This document shows positions 19,461-29,618 of a DNA stretch of 64,000 bases, piece after piece. The stretch is from CBDCME01 sp965218865 (GTDB taxonomy: Bacteria > Pseudomonadota > Alphaproteobacteria > JAAXGF01). Location: NCBI GenBank assembly GCA_965218865.1, contig CBDCME010000078.1, positions 1-64,000 of the forward strand. Direction: 5' to 3'. Below the pieces are notes generated by a model that was not told the origin of the DNA, did not search any database, and worked only from the letters and a program-made list of their open reading frames with translations. Both the position numbers and the translations under genes were made by a program. Each line of letters begins with the position of its first letter. Within the stretch, counting starts at the first letter, position 1.

Positions 19461-20897
19461 GCTGATGTTGAAAAAGTGAGGTAGGCGTCATTCGCCTGGA
19501 ACCGTTAGGCTCTGGGTGTTGAATCCATCAAGGAGAACGACGCCATGACCAAGACTACACGGAACAGCCGCCTTTCGAAACTGTTGGAGATCCCGCTTCC
19601 GCTGTTGCCGCCGGCCTTGCCGGAGGCTTTTGATGATCTGCGCATGAGCGTGGATCGCTTTTGCCTGTTGGCCGGGGTGGAGACCCTGGGCGAGATGCTG
19701 GACGAGGATAGCGAGGTGCTCTGCGGAGCGCGCCACGCCCGCACGGCCGAGCGGCAGGGCCATCGCTGGGGGACAACCCAGAGCGAGATTGCCTATCACG
19801 GGGGCAAGGTGAAGCTGACGCGCCCGCGGGTGCGCGATCTTGCGGGCAAGGAGATGAGCTTGCCGAGCTGGGAGTTGCTCTCGGACCCGGCGCTTTTGCA
19901 GTCCTGGGCGATGAACATCATGCTGCTTACGGTTTCGACCCGCAAGTACGCGCGCGCCGTGCGCCTGCCCGGCGAGGCCAGCGGCGACTTGCCGGCACGC
20001 GCGGGCGATGCGACCTCGAAGTCCGCGGTCTCGCGGCGCTTCGTGGCCATGACGCGCAAGAAGCTGAAGGCCTTCCTGGCCAGCGACCTTTCGGATCTCG
20101 ATCTCCTGGTCATCCAGATCGACGGGCTGCACGTCGGCGATCACGTGTTGCTGGCAGCTATTGGCATCGACGGCGCGGGCGAGAAGCATGTTCTAGGCCT
20201 GGCCGAAGGTGCCACGGAGAATGCCGCCACGGTGCAGGCGCTGCTCGACAACCTGACCGCCCGCGGCCTCGACCCGGAAGTGCCCCGGCTCTTCATCGTC
20301 GACGGCGCCAAGGCGCTCTCCAAGGCGATCAAGCGGACCTTCGGGCCGGTGGCCGCCCTCCAGCGCTGCCAGGTCCACAAGGGCCGCAACATCATCGAGC
20401 GCCTCGACGAAAGCCTTCATGCCGGCGTCAAGAAGGCGCTCAGGCAAGCCTGGGACCAAGACGATGCCGAGAAAGCCGAACGCCTCATGAAGAACCTGGC
20501 GCGCCGCCTGGAGACCGAGGCCCCCGGCGTTTCGGCTTCCATCCTGGAGGGCCTGGATGAGATCCTCACCGTGATCCGCTTGGGCCTGCCGCCCAAGCTC
20601 AGGCGCTCCTTGGCCTGCACCAACGCCATCGAGAATGCCTTGGGAACGGTCAGGATGGTGCAGCACAATGTCAAGCGCTGGCGCAACGCCGAGATGGCCT
20701 TGCGATGGACCGCCGCCGGCCTCCTGGAAGCCCAAAAGACCTCCGTCGCCTCAAGGCCTACCGGCAACTCCCCATCCTCAGAGCTGCCCTCGAGGATCAC
20801 GTGAAAAAGGCAAAAGCGAAAAGCGCCATTGAAACCATCAAAGAGGCCGCCTAGCCTCGAAGCCCAACCATGCCTGCCTCGCCTTTTTCAACAGAGC
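19461..20897 (+). mobile_element. IS256-family insertion sequence
   Basis: Ends share the inverted motif TGTTGAAAAAG (19466-19476 and, complemented, 20883-20893), giving an element of about 1.44 kb. I could not find a clear 8-9 bp target duplication, so the outermost bases are approximate and the insertion may be old or rearranged. It carries one transposase and splits the DUF4062/repeat gene. Confidence 0.75.
19545..20853 (+). pseudogene. IS256-family (mutator) transposase, C-terminal frameshift
   Basis: ATG 19545. The mutator-type DDE core is complete: LLVIQIDGLHVGDHVLLAAI, RLFIVDGAKALSKAIKRTFG, ALQRCQVHKGRNIIERL and TNAIENALGTVRMVQHNVKR with WTAAGLLEAQK. After LEAQK one A is missing (near 20740); in the other frame the normal tail DLRRLKAYRQLPILRAALED follows, ending with TAG at 20853. 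The catalytic residues lie before the lesion, but the protein tail is altered in the reading as written. Confidence 0.85.
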
Positions 20898-22492
20898 ATG
20901 GGACATCGCCGTACTGGCTAACGAAAATCGATGCTTTCGATCGGCAGTGGCTCGAATTCTGCTCGTTCTATGGCAATACCGACAAGCGAGTTGGAGCACT
21001 CTCTGCCATGCGGTTGGTGTCGAAACGGCTATTTTCCGAGGGCCATTGGAACAAGGAATATTGCATGAAAAAGTGGTTCTCGGATACTACACCAAGCGCA
21101 GTTAAGGTAGCGGCGCTCGGATACCTCGCAGATTGTGGAGTAACGGCTGATTTAACCGAGATTGGGGAGGAACTGGACCGTGGTGACCATCAAACAACAA
21201 GCGCAGCGATTGAGGCCACTCTCAGCATTAAACTCAGGGATAGCCGGGAGAGGGCGATCGTCGCTTTGTTTGATCTCCAACCAACGTCAATCAACTCTCG
21301 TTTATTGGCCACCCTGTTCGAGAATGCTACTTCGATTGATAGCGACACTCTCTCCCAGGGTCTTGGACACCCAAGTTCTGGTGTTCGTCGAATGGTCGTG
21401 AAGCTCCTCAGGGAGCGGGGTTCACTGGATATTGAGAAAGCGGAGCAGCTCAAATCCGACAGCGATGCAGAGATTCGATTTGAGGCCCTGCAATCACTTA
21501 GGAATAAGGGCAAGCAATTCTCGGACGACGAGGCCAGGAAAATTCTTGTCAAACCCAAGGCACGCACGCACGGTGGGATATTCGGAGGATTTGCCGTACC
21601 CGACACGGAAGGCGAATCCTTCTGGAAACAGTTTCTCCGACAGAGAATGCTTGTGATGACGATTCCGCAACTTAAACACGCGGCTAAAGATATTTCAGTG
21701 ATGGACCGAACTGTTCAGTTTATATTGGATGAGCGGCAATTTTCTACTAGAGGAGACAGGCTCAGGGCGGCGGTCGACGACCACTTCAAGACGGAATTCA
21801 ACAAGCTGATAAAGAAAACAGAAAACCTATTTGGCAAAGAAAACGGGAACGTCGAAAAAATTAGAGGACTAGAAGAAGGAATCGTAAAGAAATTCACCAG
21901 AGATGGACTTGACATCATCTCTCGAAAAAAAGATCTGAAAGACTTGAACCGTATTCGGAATATTTTGGACAGTGAATTCGTGAATTTCTCCAGCGCCGAC
22001 ATTGAATATTTGAGAACAACCGGCGAATGGGAGGACATTCCACGTATCATTGCCTCGCTTGAGCGATCAGACAGTAGTCGCACCCTCCTCTCGATATCAG
22101 ACAAGAACAATCGCAACTACCGAGAGGCAGTCCGTGCCATATACGCGCTGTGGCACCAACGCCTCGCCGATCTTCTAGCTCTACCGTTTCCCAGTCATCT
22201 ATTGGCGAGTCTAATTGTGCAGTCAACGCAAAATAAATTCCGCGCGCTGGACGATAACTCGATGATAAAACTGTTCTGCTCGGATCACGACGATGTTCGC
22301 AAGGCGGCAGCCCTTAAATCTGTGTGGGCATTGCCGAAGGGCCGGCTGACAAAGCTTCTTAATGACTATATTTCGGGAGATTGGACCCATTACTACAATG
22401 CGGTTCACTGGCTTGATTTTGGCATTTCCCTCCCGAAAGACCGTTCTCGATCCGCTGCTGCAACCGTACTCGCAAGACAATGGCTAACATAA
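20898..22492 (+). pseudogene. HEAT-like repeat part of the DUF4062 protein
   Basis: The frame enters from the IS256 end and reads about 530 codons. It begins TSPYWLTKIDAFDRQWLEF and continues with alpha-helical repeat-like units (VKVAALGYLADCGVTADLTE, SSGVRRMVVKLLRERGSLDI, AEIRFEALQSLRNKG, DDVRKAAALKSVWALPKGRL) interrupted by a charged coiled-coil-like stretch rich in Lys and Glu. This is consistent with HEAT/armadillo-type repeats. The neighbouring 5' fragment encodes DUF4062, so one large protein of roughly 800-850 residues is inferred. Base use is more A+T-rich than the island genes. Function unknown. Confidence 0.6.
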
Positions 22493-22743
22493 ACAATTGT
22501 CAAACTCCCCGGTTTGGAATTGCCCTTAGCTTGTCCCTGAAGATCGTGGCCTCTCGGCTAATTTTGCCCGTCCCGGCCACGAGTGGTGGATGGCGGGGCT
22601 AGCCCGGATTCCGGAGGCTGCCGAGCAAGCGTCACGGGTACTGTTTTAGGCTTCAATCCCGAGCTGGGGCGCGCTGGGCAGGGTTCTCGAAGGGGTCACG
22701 CAATGAGCGCCACAGGGTGACGGGCGGGGCGATAAGGGTCTAG

Positions 22744-22844
22744 TGCATCGACCCAAACGGAGGCGACAGCCGAAGTTTGGAAAGTTGATGCATCGACAAA
22801 GGCCTGGTGCACGGGGGCGTGAACGAAGTGAATGCGCCGGTGCA
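22744..22844 (+). repeat. 101-bp MITE, copy A, flanked by CTAG
   Basis: Starts TGCATCGACCCAAACGG and ends GCGCCGGTGCA, with CTAG immediately on both sides (22740-22743 and 22845-22848). Copy B at 25278-25378 is practically identical, and copy C at 28468-28567 is inverted. No transposase gene. The CTAG on its right supplies the TAG stop of the glycosyltransferase gene, but the stop would exist without the MITE too. Confidence 0.85.
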
Positions 22845-23816
22845 CTAGGCGCCGGGAGGGTCGGCGAAGGCCGCGGCGCAGCGCTCGATGAACGCCGCCC
22901 GATCACCGCGGAGCGGAAAACGGCTGCGCAGATGGCGCCAGAACGGCCGAGACAGAACCCCGGCGCCGCGACGGCGGCGGGCAAACAGCCAGGCGCGGCC
23001 GGCGGCACGGCGGCAGGCGTACTGCTGTATCTCGGGCCCCAGGTCGGGATGATCGCGCAAAAGATTGGCGCAGGCCAGGGTCACCCGCCGCAATTGCCGG
23101 GCCTCGTTGGCGCTCAGGCTGGTGGCCACGAAACGGGGCAAATAGGCGGCTGGCGCGGCCACCTTGAGGAAAGCTCCGAAGTGGGCGAGACGAAGCGTCA
23201 GGCTGTATTCCTGGCTGTGCCGGATACGTTCGTCGCATCCGCCCACGGCCCGGGCCGCGGCGCTCCGGACCAAGCATTGGCTCGGGTTGAAGAGCGAATT
23301 GCGCAGGGCGGCCAACAAGGGCGCGTTAAGGGTTTCGACCGGGGGATCGGGGTTGCGAGCCGCGAGATCGATCTCGCTGGCGTCGCGATAGCGCACGACT
23401 TCGCCCCAGGCGAGACAGGCGTCACTCGCGTGCAGCGCCTCGAGCAGGCTTTCGGTGGCGTGCGCCGCCAGCAAATCGTCGGCATCGACGAATTTGATGA
23501 AGGGTTGGGTGGCCCGGGCGATACCCTGGTTGGTGGCGTGGGCCGAACCGTGGTTGTCCTGGACGACGATGACGGTGTTTTCCCAGCCGGCGGTGGCGTC
23601 GCGAACCAGGGCCAGGGAATCGTCGCTCGAGCCGTCGTCGATGAAGATGTAGGATTTGGCAAAGTCGCCGCGCTGGTCCCGGATCGCCGCCAGGACCCGG
23701 GGCAGGTAGGGCGCCTTGTTGAAAACAGGCACGACGAAGGTCACGCCGGGAAGCGTCCCCGTGGGCGTTGCCTGGGGCGATGCCTGGGACGATGCCGTGG
23801 GCGATGGGCTGCTCAT
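22845..23816 (-). CDS. family 2 glycosyltransferase
   Basis: GT-A fold signatures are clear: VTFVVPVFNKAPYLPRVLAA, SYIFIDDGSSDDSLALVRDA, NHGSAHATNQGIARA and FIKFVDADDLL (the DXD-like metal site), then CLVRSAAARAVGGCDERIRH, SQEYSLTLRLAHFGAF. ATG 23816 is preferred over an upstream start at 23903. About 320 residues, cytosolic, no membrane segment. Acceptor and sugar cannot be told; the neighbours suggest surface polysaccharide. Its TAG stop lies in the CTAG target of MITE copy A. Confidence 0.82.
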   Translation of the reverse strand: MSSPSPTASSQASPQATPTGTLPGVTFVVPVFNKAPYLPRVLAAIRDQRGDFAKSYIFIDDGSSDDSLALVRDATAGWENTVIVVQDNHGSAHATNQGIARATQPFIKFVDADDLLAAHATESLLEALHASDACLAWGEVVRYRDASEIDLAARNPDPPVETLNAPLLAALRNSLFNPSQCLVRSAAARAVGGCDERIRHSQEYSLTLRLAHFGAFLKVAAPAAYLPRFVATSLSANEARQLRRVTLACANLLRDHPDLGPEIQQYACRRAAGRAWLFARRRRGAGVLSRPFWRHLRSRFPLRGDRAAFIERCAAAFADPPGA

Positions 23817-23993
23817 GGTTGGCCCCCCCCTCCGAAATCGGCGCCGTGCAAGCCGCGGGGATGCCCCCCTGATCAGATCGATGACAAGATTTTGTTCTCG
23901 CATCGCGCGCGATCGCCTCCCAGCTCGGCGCTGGGCGCCGCGAGGCCGCAGCGTCGGACGGCCAGTTTCCCCGGAATCCGATGGGACGGGTCG

Positions 23994-24923
23994 TTATATT
24001 TTCGTTTGGACGCTTTTGATGACGTCTTTCGCGAATCGCTCGCTAAAGCCCGAAATAAACGCGAGCGCGGCAAAGAAATAGAGCGGCTGATGGATTTCCG
24101 CCGAAATCTTGAAGGGGAGAAGTTCGGATTTGATCGCGCATAGAACGAAAAGACCGAAGAAAAATCCGACCGCCGGCTTGAACAATCCGGTGAAGAACAG
24201 CACGGCCCGATCGACCTCCCATTGTTCGGCGAAAATCCGGATACGAGTCATGATGCTGACGATACTTCCGGCCGCGCCGGCGCAGGCGACAATCACGAAA
24301 TACACCACCGGTGTCCCGAAGAACGACACCTCCCATAATTTTTCTCCACCGATCGTGGCTCCTCCGCCCAAAGCCGAGAAGATAGCGATCAGCGACGGGA
24401 TGATTATAAACAGGTGGCACAAAAGTCCGAGAACGACCGCGACGGGCGGACTGCGGAAAAATGCCGAGGATTCACGGTATTTCCGCTCCAGACGGCCGAT
24501 GACTTTTTTCGCCAGCTCCAGGTTGGGGTATTCGATCAAGAGAGACGACAGCGCGGCATCGAGATTTCGCAAATCGTGAATATTCCTTTTCTCCGCGACC
24601 GCCGGCAAAATATTCAAGACCCTGGCCAAGGTCTTCTGGGTCACGTTGTCGAAAGCGGAATGAAGTGATTTGTCGGCTTGATCCGCGATTCGTGAAATAA
24701 GCGCGGAAATTTCGCTCTCGACATCCCTTTCGAGAACGGTGCGGCCACCGTTATCTTTCTCCGCCTTTTGGCCAGCGGTTTTTCGCGGCGGGCGAGCGAA
24801 GGCGTGAACGTCGGAGGAAGCCTTGGCGGCTCCCGGTTTCCCGCCGCCGTTCGATTTCGGGGATGCCGGCGCGACCGGCGTATCCTTGTCGCCAGTTTCG
24901 CCTGATCGTAGTTTTTGCACCAT
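23994..24923 (-). CDS. membrane protein of unknown function
   Basis: A charged N-terminal ~85 residues (Lys/Gly/Ala-rich, then an alpha-helical segment SEISALISRIADQADKSL) precede at least four hydrophobic segments: VAVVLGLLCHLFIIIPSLIA, VVYFVIVACAGAAGSIVSIM, VLFFTGLFKPAVGFFFGLFV and LYFFAALAFISGF. The protein is thus an inner-membrane protein with a cytosolic head. ATG 24923 is chosen; GTG 24941 is an alternative. It lies between the glycosyltransferase and the divergent TPR-methyltransferase. Family not recognised. Confidence 0.65.
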   Translation of the reverse strand: MVQKLRSGETGDKDTPVAPASPKSNGGGKPGAAKASSDVHAFARPPRKTAGQKAEKDNGGRTVLERDVESEISALISRIADQADKSLHSAFDNVTQKTLARVLNILPAVAEKRNIHDLRNLDAALSSLLIEYPNLELAKKVIGRLERKYRESSAFFRSPPVAVVLGLLCHLFIIIPSLIAIFSALGGGATIGGEKLWEVSFFGTPVVYFVIVACAGAAGSIVSIMTRIRIFAEQWEVDRAVLFFTGLFKPAVGFFFGLFVLCAIKSELLPFKISAEIHQPLYFFAALAFISGFSERFAKDVIKSVQTKI

Positions 24924-24941
24924 AACGGTTTCCGATCCCAC

Positions 24942-25273
24942 CGATACGACAGATCCCGTCTCCGAGCCGATCCCAATGGATCATATCTTCGCGAACTGGG
25001 ATCCCGCCTCAAGGCGACGACTTTTTCGTACCGGATTTCTAATTTCGCGTCGCGTGCACTATTGCCATTCATGCCTTAGCAAAATTCATGAATTTTTTCA
25101 AACGAATTTGCGAGCCCAGCCGGAATCGTCCGGGTTGGCCCCCGTGTCGAACCGATTCCAATTGGCTCGGAACAAGTCGGGCCGAAACAGGCGGCCGTGT
25201 CAGCTCCGGACCCAACCGACCCGGCGGCGTGCCCCCCGATATGGTTTTGCGCCCCTGGAAATGGTAAGAGGCG
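24942..25273. other. divergent intergenic region
   Basis: The gap separates the minus-strand membrane protein gene from the plus-strand TPR-methyltransferase and ends in MITE copy B. No gene supported. It should hold both promoters, but I see no convincing -35/-10 pair. Confidence 0.35.
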
Positions 25274-25277
25274 CTAG

Positions 25278-25378
25278 TGCATCGACCCAAACGGAGGCGA
25301 CAGCCGAAGTTTGGAAAGTTGATGCATCGACAAAGGCCTGGTGCACGGGGGCGTGAACGAAGTGAATGCGCCGGTGCA
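25278..25378 (+). repeat. 101-bp MITE, copy B, flanked by CTAG
   Basis: Same sequence and orientation as copy A, CTAG on both sides (25274-25277, 25379-25382). It ends 31 bp before the ATG of the TPR-methyltransferase and so lies in its promoter or leader. Confidence 0.85.
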
Positions 25379-25408
25379 CTAGCGACGGCAGCGGCGGAAG
25401 GATTTCTC

Positions 25409-27430
25409 ATGGACAGCGCGGAGCGCGCCAACAAGGCGGCCCTGGGTCACTACCTGAGAAACGAAATCACGCAGGCCCAAAAGATCTGCGAGCAAATTCT
25501 CGAGGGCAAGCCGAGCGACGCCAAGGCCTTGCACCTCATGGGCCTCATCGTCCATCGCTCGGGCCAACACCAAGCCGCGGAACGGCTCTTGAAAAACGCC
25601 CTCGCCTCGGGACGCGACAGCCCGGAATTCTTTTGCGATCTGGCCAAGGTGTGTCTCGCCCTCGGACGGCGGGAGGAGTCGATCGCGAACCTCCGGCGGG
25701 CCGTGGCCGCCAATCCCAAGCTCGACGCGGTCCACGCCGAGATCGGCGAGCTCTGCCGGAGCGCCGGGCGCATCGAGGAAGGGGCCCAGGGTTACCTCAA
25801 GGCGCTGGTGCTCAAACCCGACAACGCCGCCTACCAGAAGGGCATGGCCAGCTGTCTGCGTGGCCGCGCCGTTGCGTCGACGGAACCCAGGTTTCTGCGC
25901 GCCATCGAATTGTGCTTCGAGCGCCCCGAGGTCGACAGGCAGCAGCTCATGGTCTCGGCGGTTTCGACCCTCAAGCGGTTCGAGGGCTTTCGCCAAGCCC
26001 TCGATTGGGCTTCCGATCACGAGCGCCTCAAAGCCGCCTACCGCGACGACGAGTTGCGCGACCTTATCGAAAGCAGCCTTTTTCACCGCCTCCTCGACCA
26101 GGCGGTTTTGGCGGACCCCGCTTTCGAGTACCTCACCACGGCGTTGCGCCGCGTCATCCTCGAGGACATCTGCCGGGACGCCGGCAGGGTCAAGACGAAC
26201 TGGCGCAAGGACGCGCGCTTTCTATGCGCCCTGGCCCATCAATGTTTCAACAACGAATACGCCTTTTTCGTCGACGACGCCGAGAACGCCAGGGTCACGG
26301 ATCTGATCGCCACCGTGGGGCCCGAAATCGGGGCCTCGCCGCGGCCCGGCCACGAGCTGCAACGAAAGCTCGTGGTCTGCGCCATGTACCGCTCCCTCGA
26401 CGGGATCGAGGCGAAGGAACAGTTGCGGGCGGTCAAGGCGAGCGTTTGGAGCCGGCCCTTCCGCGCCGTCGTCAAACGGCAGCTCGATGACCGGCGGCGC
26501 GAACAGGAAATCAAGGACAAGATACCTCCGGTCACCGAGGTCAGCGACAAGACTTCGCTTCTGGTCAAGTCACAATACGAAGAGAACCCTTATCCGCGCT
26601 GGCTGAACCTGTGGCGGGAAACCCCGGTCACGGTGCCCGATTTGCTGGCCATGGTGGGGACCGACATCGTCGATCCCCGCGACTGGCCGCGGCCGACCCC
26701 CCTACTGGTGGCTGGTTGCGGCACCGGCCACGAGGCCCTCACCGCCGCCGTGAACCTGAAGGACTGCGAGGTGTTCGCCGTCGATTTGAGCCTCAGCAGC
26801 CTGGGTTATGCCTGGCGCATGGCCGAGGAGCTCGAGATCGCGAACGTGAGCTTCCATTCGGGTGATATCCTCTCACTCGCCGCCCTGGACCGGCGGTTTT
26901 CCTTCATCGCTTGTTCCGGGGTTCTGCATCACATGGCGGAGCCGATGCGCGGCTGGCGGGTTCTGGTCGACCTCCTCCAGCCGACGGGGTTGATGCTGAT
27001 CGGCCTCTACAGCCAGCGGGCCCGTGACGTCATCGAAAGAGGCCGCGAATTCGTCAAGGAGGAAGGTTTCGAGCCGACCGAGGCGGACATCCGGCGCTGC
27101 CGCCGCGAGATCCTCGACCTGGGCCTGCAACATCCCCTCTCAAGGCTCACGCGGAGCCGCGATTTCTTCAGCATCAGCGCCTGCCGGGACATGATCCTCC
27201 ATTATATGGAGCACCGCTTCACCCTGCCCGAGATCGAGGCCTGCCTGGCCGAATTGGGATTGCGGTTTCTGTCCTTCCGCTTCGACAACACCGCGGCGCT
27301 CGAAGCCTTCAAAAAGGAACACCCCGAGCCGGCGGACGTCACCGATCTGAGGGTTTGGGACCGTTACGAGGAGGCCCACCCCCAGACCTTCTTCGGAATG
27401 TACAATTTTTGGTGCCAAAACAGTTCCTGA
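25409..27430 (+). CDS. TPR-repeat SAM-dependent methyltransferase
   Basis: ATG 25409 has ribosome site GGAAGG; a frame that enters from the MITE is ignored. Residues ~1-170 form TPR units (AKALHLMGLIVHRSGQHQAA, EFFCDLAKVCLALGRREESI, AVHAEIGELCRSAGRIEEGA). After a long middle part, residues ~390-670 form the methyltransferase: QYEENPYPRWLNL, LLVAGCGTGHEALTAA (SAM motif I), FSFIACSGVLHHMAEPMRGW and LMLIGLYSQRAR. TPR-methyltransferases of this style occur in glycan or flagellin-modification loci; the substrate is unknown. The last codons and stop come from the IS1595-like inverted repeat, so a few native residues may be lost. Confidence 0.8.
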   Translation: MDSAERANKAALGHYLRNEITQAQKICEQILEGKPSDAKALHLMGLIVHRSGQHQAAERLLKNALASGRDSPEFFCDLAKVCLALGRREESIANLRRAVAANPKLDAVHAEIGELCRSAGRIEEGAQGYLKALVLKPDNAAYQKGMASCLRGRAVASTEPRFLRAIELCFERPEVDRQQLMVSAVSTLKRFEGFRQALDWASDHERLKAAYRDDELRDLIESSLFHRLLDQAVLADPAFEYLTTALRRVILEDICRDAGRVKTNWRKDARFLCALAHQCFNNEYAFFVDDAENARVTDLIATVGPEIGASPRPGHELQRKLVVCAMYRSLDGIEAKEQLRAVKASVWSRPFRAVVKRQLDDRRREQEIKDKIPPVTEVSDKTSLLVKSQYEENPYPRWLNLWRETPVTVPDLLAMVGTDIVDPRDWPRPTPLLVAGCGTGHEALTAAVNLKDCEVFAVDLSLSSLGYAWRMAEELEIANVSFHSGDILSLAALDRRFSFIACSGVLHHMAEPMRGWRVLVDLLQPTGLMLIGLYSQRARDVIERGREFVKEEGFEPTEADIRRCRREILDLGLQHPLSRLTRSRDFFSISACRDMILHYMEHRFTLPEIEACLAELGLRFLSFRFDNTAALEAFKKEHPEPADVTDLRVWDRYEEAHPQTFFGMYNFWCQNSS

Positions 27431-28447
27431 TTACGCATTTTCCTCCGAGGATTTGGTATGGTACAAAAAGTGAACATCCGGTGGTTTTTCAGGAGGTTTG
27501 CGATGTCGAGGAATGCGGTTCAGTTGGGGTTGAGTTTGGGGCGGTTTCGTGAACTTAGCGAGGAGAAATGTCGGGCGGTGGTATTCGGCTGGCGCTGGCC
27601 GAAGGGTTTTGTTTGTCCCCGCTGTGCCGGTGATCGCTACAGCGAGCACAAGAGTCGGCGGCTGTATCAGTGCAGCGGCTGCCATTACCAGGTGTCGTTG
27701 ACGGCGGGGACGATCTTTCATGCGACCCACCTGGCGCTGATCGTATGGTTCGAGGCCCTCTACCTGATCAGCCAGTCGAAGAAAGGGATTTCCAGCCTCG
27801 AATTGGGGCGCCGGCTCGGGGTCAGCTACAATACGGCGTGGAAGATGCATCACAAACTGATGCAGGTGATGCTTGAACGCGAGGAAAACAAGCCGCTGGG
27901 CGGCGAGGGCAAGCGGATCTAGATCGACGACGCCTATCTGGGGGGCGCCCGGCGCGGCGGTAAGCGGGGCCGTGGCGCACCCGGCAAAACGCCTTTCGTG
28001 GCCGCCGTGGAAACCACCGCCGAGGGTCGGCCGCACCGGCTCAAGCTCACCCGGGTGAAGGGCTTCCGCAAGGCAGAGATCGAGAAAATGTCGCGCCGCG
28101 TCTTGACCCCGGGAAGCACCGTCGTCAGCGACGGCCTGAGCTGCTTCACCGCCGTCACCGCGGCTGGCTGCAGCCATTATCCCGCCGTTACCGGCAGCGG
28201 ACCCCAGGCCGCCAAATGGGCCGCCTTCAAATGGGTCAATACGACCCTCGGTAACGTCAAGAACAGCCTCCGCGGGACCCCATCCGTCCCAAGCACGCAC
28301 CGCGATACCTGGCCCAGTTCGAATACCGCTTCAATCGCCGCTACCGCCTGGACGAGATGATCCCCCGCCTCGCCTGGGCCGCCCTACGTACCCCGCCCAT
28401 GCCCTACAACCTCCTCAAACTCGCGGAGCAAAGTGCGTAATCAGGAA
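27424..28447 (+). mobile_element. small IS1595-like element, copy a
   Basis: Ends are inverted repeats (left TTCCTGATTACGCA then TTTTCCTCCGAG; right is the complement with a few changes). About 1,024 bp with one transposase gene. No 8-bp duplication is visible. A second, broken copy lies at 54980-57038. It abuts the TPR-methyltransferase 3' end. Confidence 0.75.
27503..28440 (+). pseudogene. IS1595-like transposase, nonsense and deletion
   Basis: Starts MSRNAVQLGLSLGRFRE. It has the zinc ribbon (CPRCAG and CSGCHYQVS), TAGTIFHATHLAL and an HTH-like LELGRRLGVSYNTAWK. TAG 27920-27922 replaces the GAG of KRIEIDDAYLGG found in copy b. After SLRGT seven bases are missing relative to copy b (YHAIRPKH...), shifting the tail. 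Catalytic parts beyond the stop (DDAYLGGARRGG, VSDGLSC) are present but unread. Inactive as written. Confidence 0.8.
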
Positions 28448-28467
28448 AAATTTAACTCGACGACTAG

Positions 28468-28567
28468 TGCACCGGCGCATTCACTTCGTTCACGCCCCCG
28501 TGCACCAGCCCTTTGTCGATGCATCAACTTTCCAAACTTCGGCTGTCGCCTCCGTTTGGGTCGATGA
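28468..28567 (-). repeat. MITE, copy C, inverted and one base shorter
   Basis: Reverse complement of copies A and B, flanked by CTAG (28464-28467, 28568-28571). One C is missing near its 28567 end (TCGATGA instead of TCGATGCA). It sits between the IS1595-like element and the copper island. Confidence 0.8.
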
Positions 28568-28651
28568 CTAGCGCGCGCCTCAATCGACGACCCCAACCAA
28601 ACGATTCTCTTTTTTCCGAATGACGGCCCAGAAGATCGGATCAAGATCGGC

Positions 28652-29618
28652 TCAGGGTCCGATGGTGAACACCATCGTCATGCCGGCGCCGATGTGGTCG
28701 TTGACGTGGCAGTGGAACATCCAGGTGCCCGGATTGTCCGGGATCAGGTCCAGGGTCTTGGTGGCCGCGGGGAGGACCTAGACGACGTCGACCCGGTTGC
28801 CGTTCTGGACCAGGGTGACGCCGTGCCAATGGGGCGTGTGAAGATCGACTTCGGTGCCCATGGCGATGACGTACCAGCGGATCTTCTCGCCGAGGCGCAT
28901 TGTGTGGCCGGCGTTGTTTCCCCACACCAGCCCGTTGATCCCGTGCATCAGGTTGCTCTCGACGAAGCCGTCGTCCTCGGGATCGACCGGGGCGGAGGTA
29001 TATTTCTCGATGTTTGCGTCGAGGAAGAGGCTGGCGTTCTCGTCGAACACCTTGAACAGCGAGAAGAACTCGCGGTCGATCCCCTTCGGCGAACCGTCCG
29101 CCTTGGCCTGGCCTTTCCTGGAGATGACGATCAAGCCGATCATCCCGGCGTTCTCGCTCGCCGGCCCGTCGACATGGGAGTGGTACTGCCAGACGATCGA
29201 ACTCGGATCCCTGGGGCCGGGACCCGCCCGTTCCGGCACCTTCCAAAGGTAGGTGAATTCGCCGCCCCGAGGCGCGACCACGTCGTCGTCCTTGTCGGCG
29301 CCAAAGGTCCCGTCCGCGTACGGCGCCCCCTCCGCGTTCTTCTTGTAGAGAACCCCGTGCGGATGGATCGAGGCCCCAAACCGCGTGTTGTTGCGAAAGT
29401 GGACCACGATCGTGTCGCCCACGACCCCGCGGATCACCGGCCCCAGCAACCCCAGATGCTCCTCCTCCGCCCCCCGCGCCACCAGCGCCCCGAAATCCTC
29501 CGTATATCCCCGATAAATCGCCTTGATGTATTTCCGCCCAATCACCCCGTCCCCGTCCCCGACAAAGACCTCCTCATCCTCGCTGAATGGTTTCCCCGAA
29601 ATCAAATTATCCGGATAA
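28652..29618 (-). pseudogene. multicopper oxidase (ceruloplasmin-like), truncated and nonsense
   Basis: The frame reads NLISGKPFSEDEEVFVGDGD, VGDTIVVHFRNNT, SIHPHGVLYKK (type 2/3 Cu), IVWQYHSHVDGPASENAGMI and LHTPHWHGVTL. TAG 28778-28780 interrupts it after NRVDVV. In the same frame beyond the stop lies the last copper-ligand block, GTWMFHCHVNDHIGAGM, ending with TGA at 28652-28654. The 5' end, with any signal peptide, is cut off by IS630 copy 2. The product would have been a periplasmic Cu/Fe oxidase. Dead as written. Confidence 0.82.
29616..29618. repeat. TAA target copy, left of IS630 copy 2
   Basis: TAA occurs at 29616-29618 and 30785-30787, flanking IS630 copy 2. Confidence 0.7.

Noticed and set aside
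19461..20897. An 8-bp duplication around IS256 (ATGTCTCG versus ATGGGACA)
   Set aside because: Only about half the bases agree; I cannot claim a target duplication.
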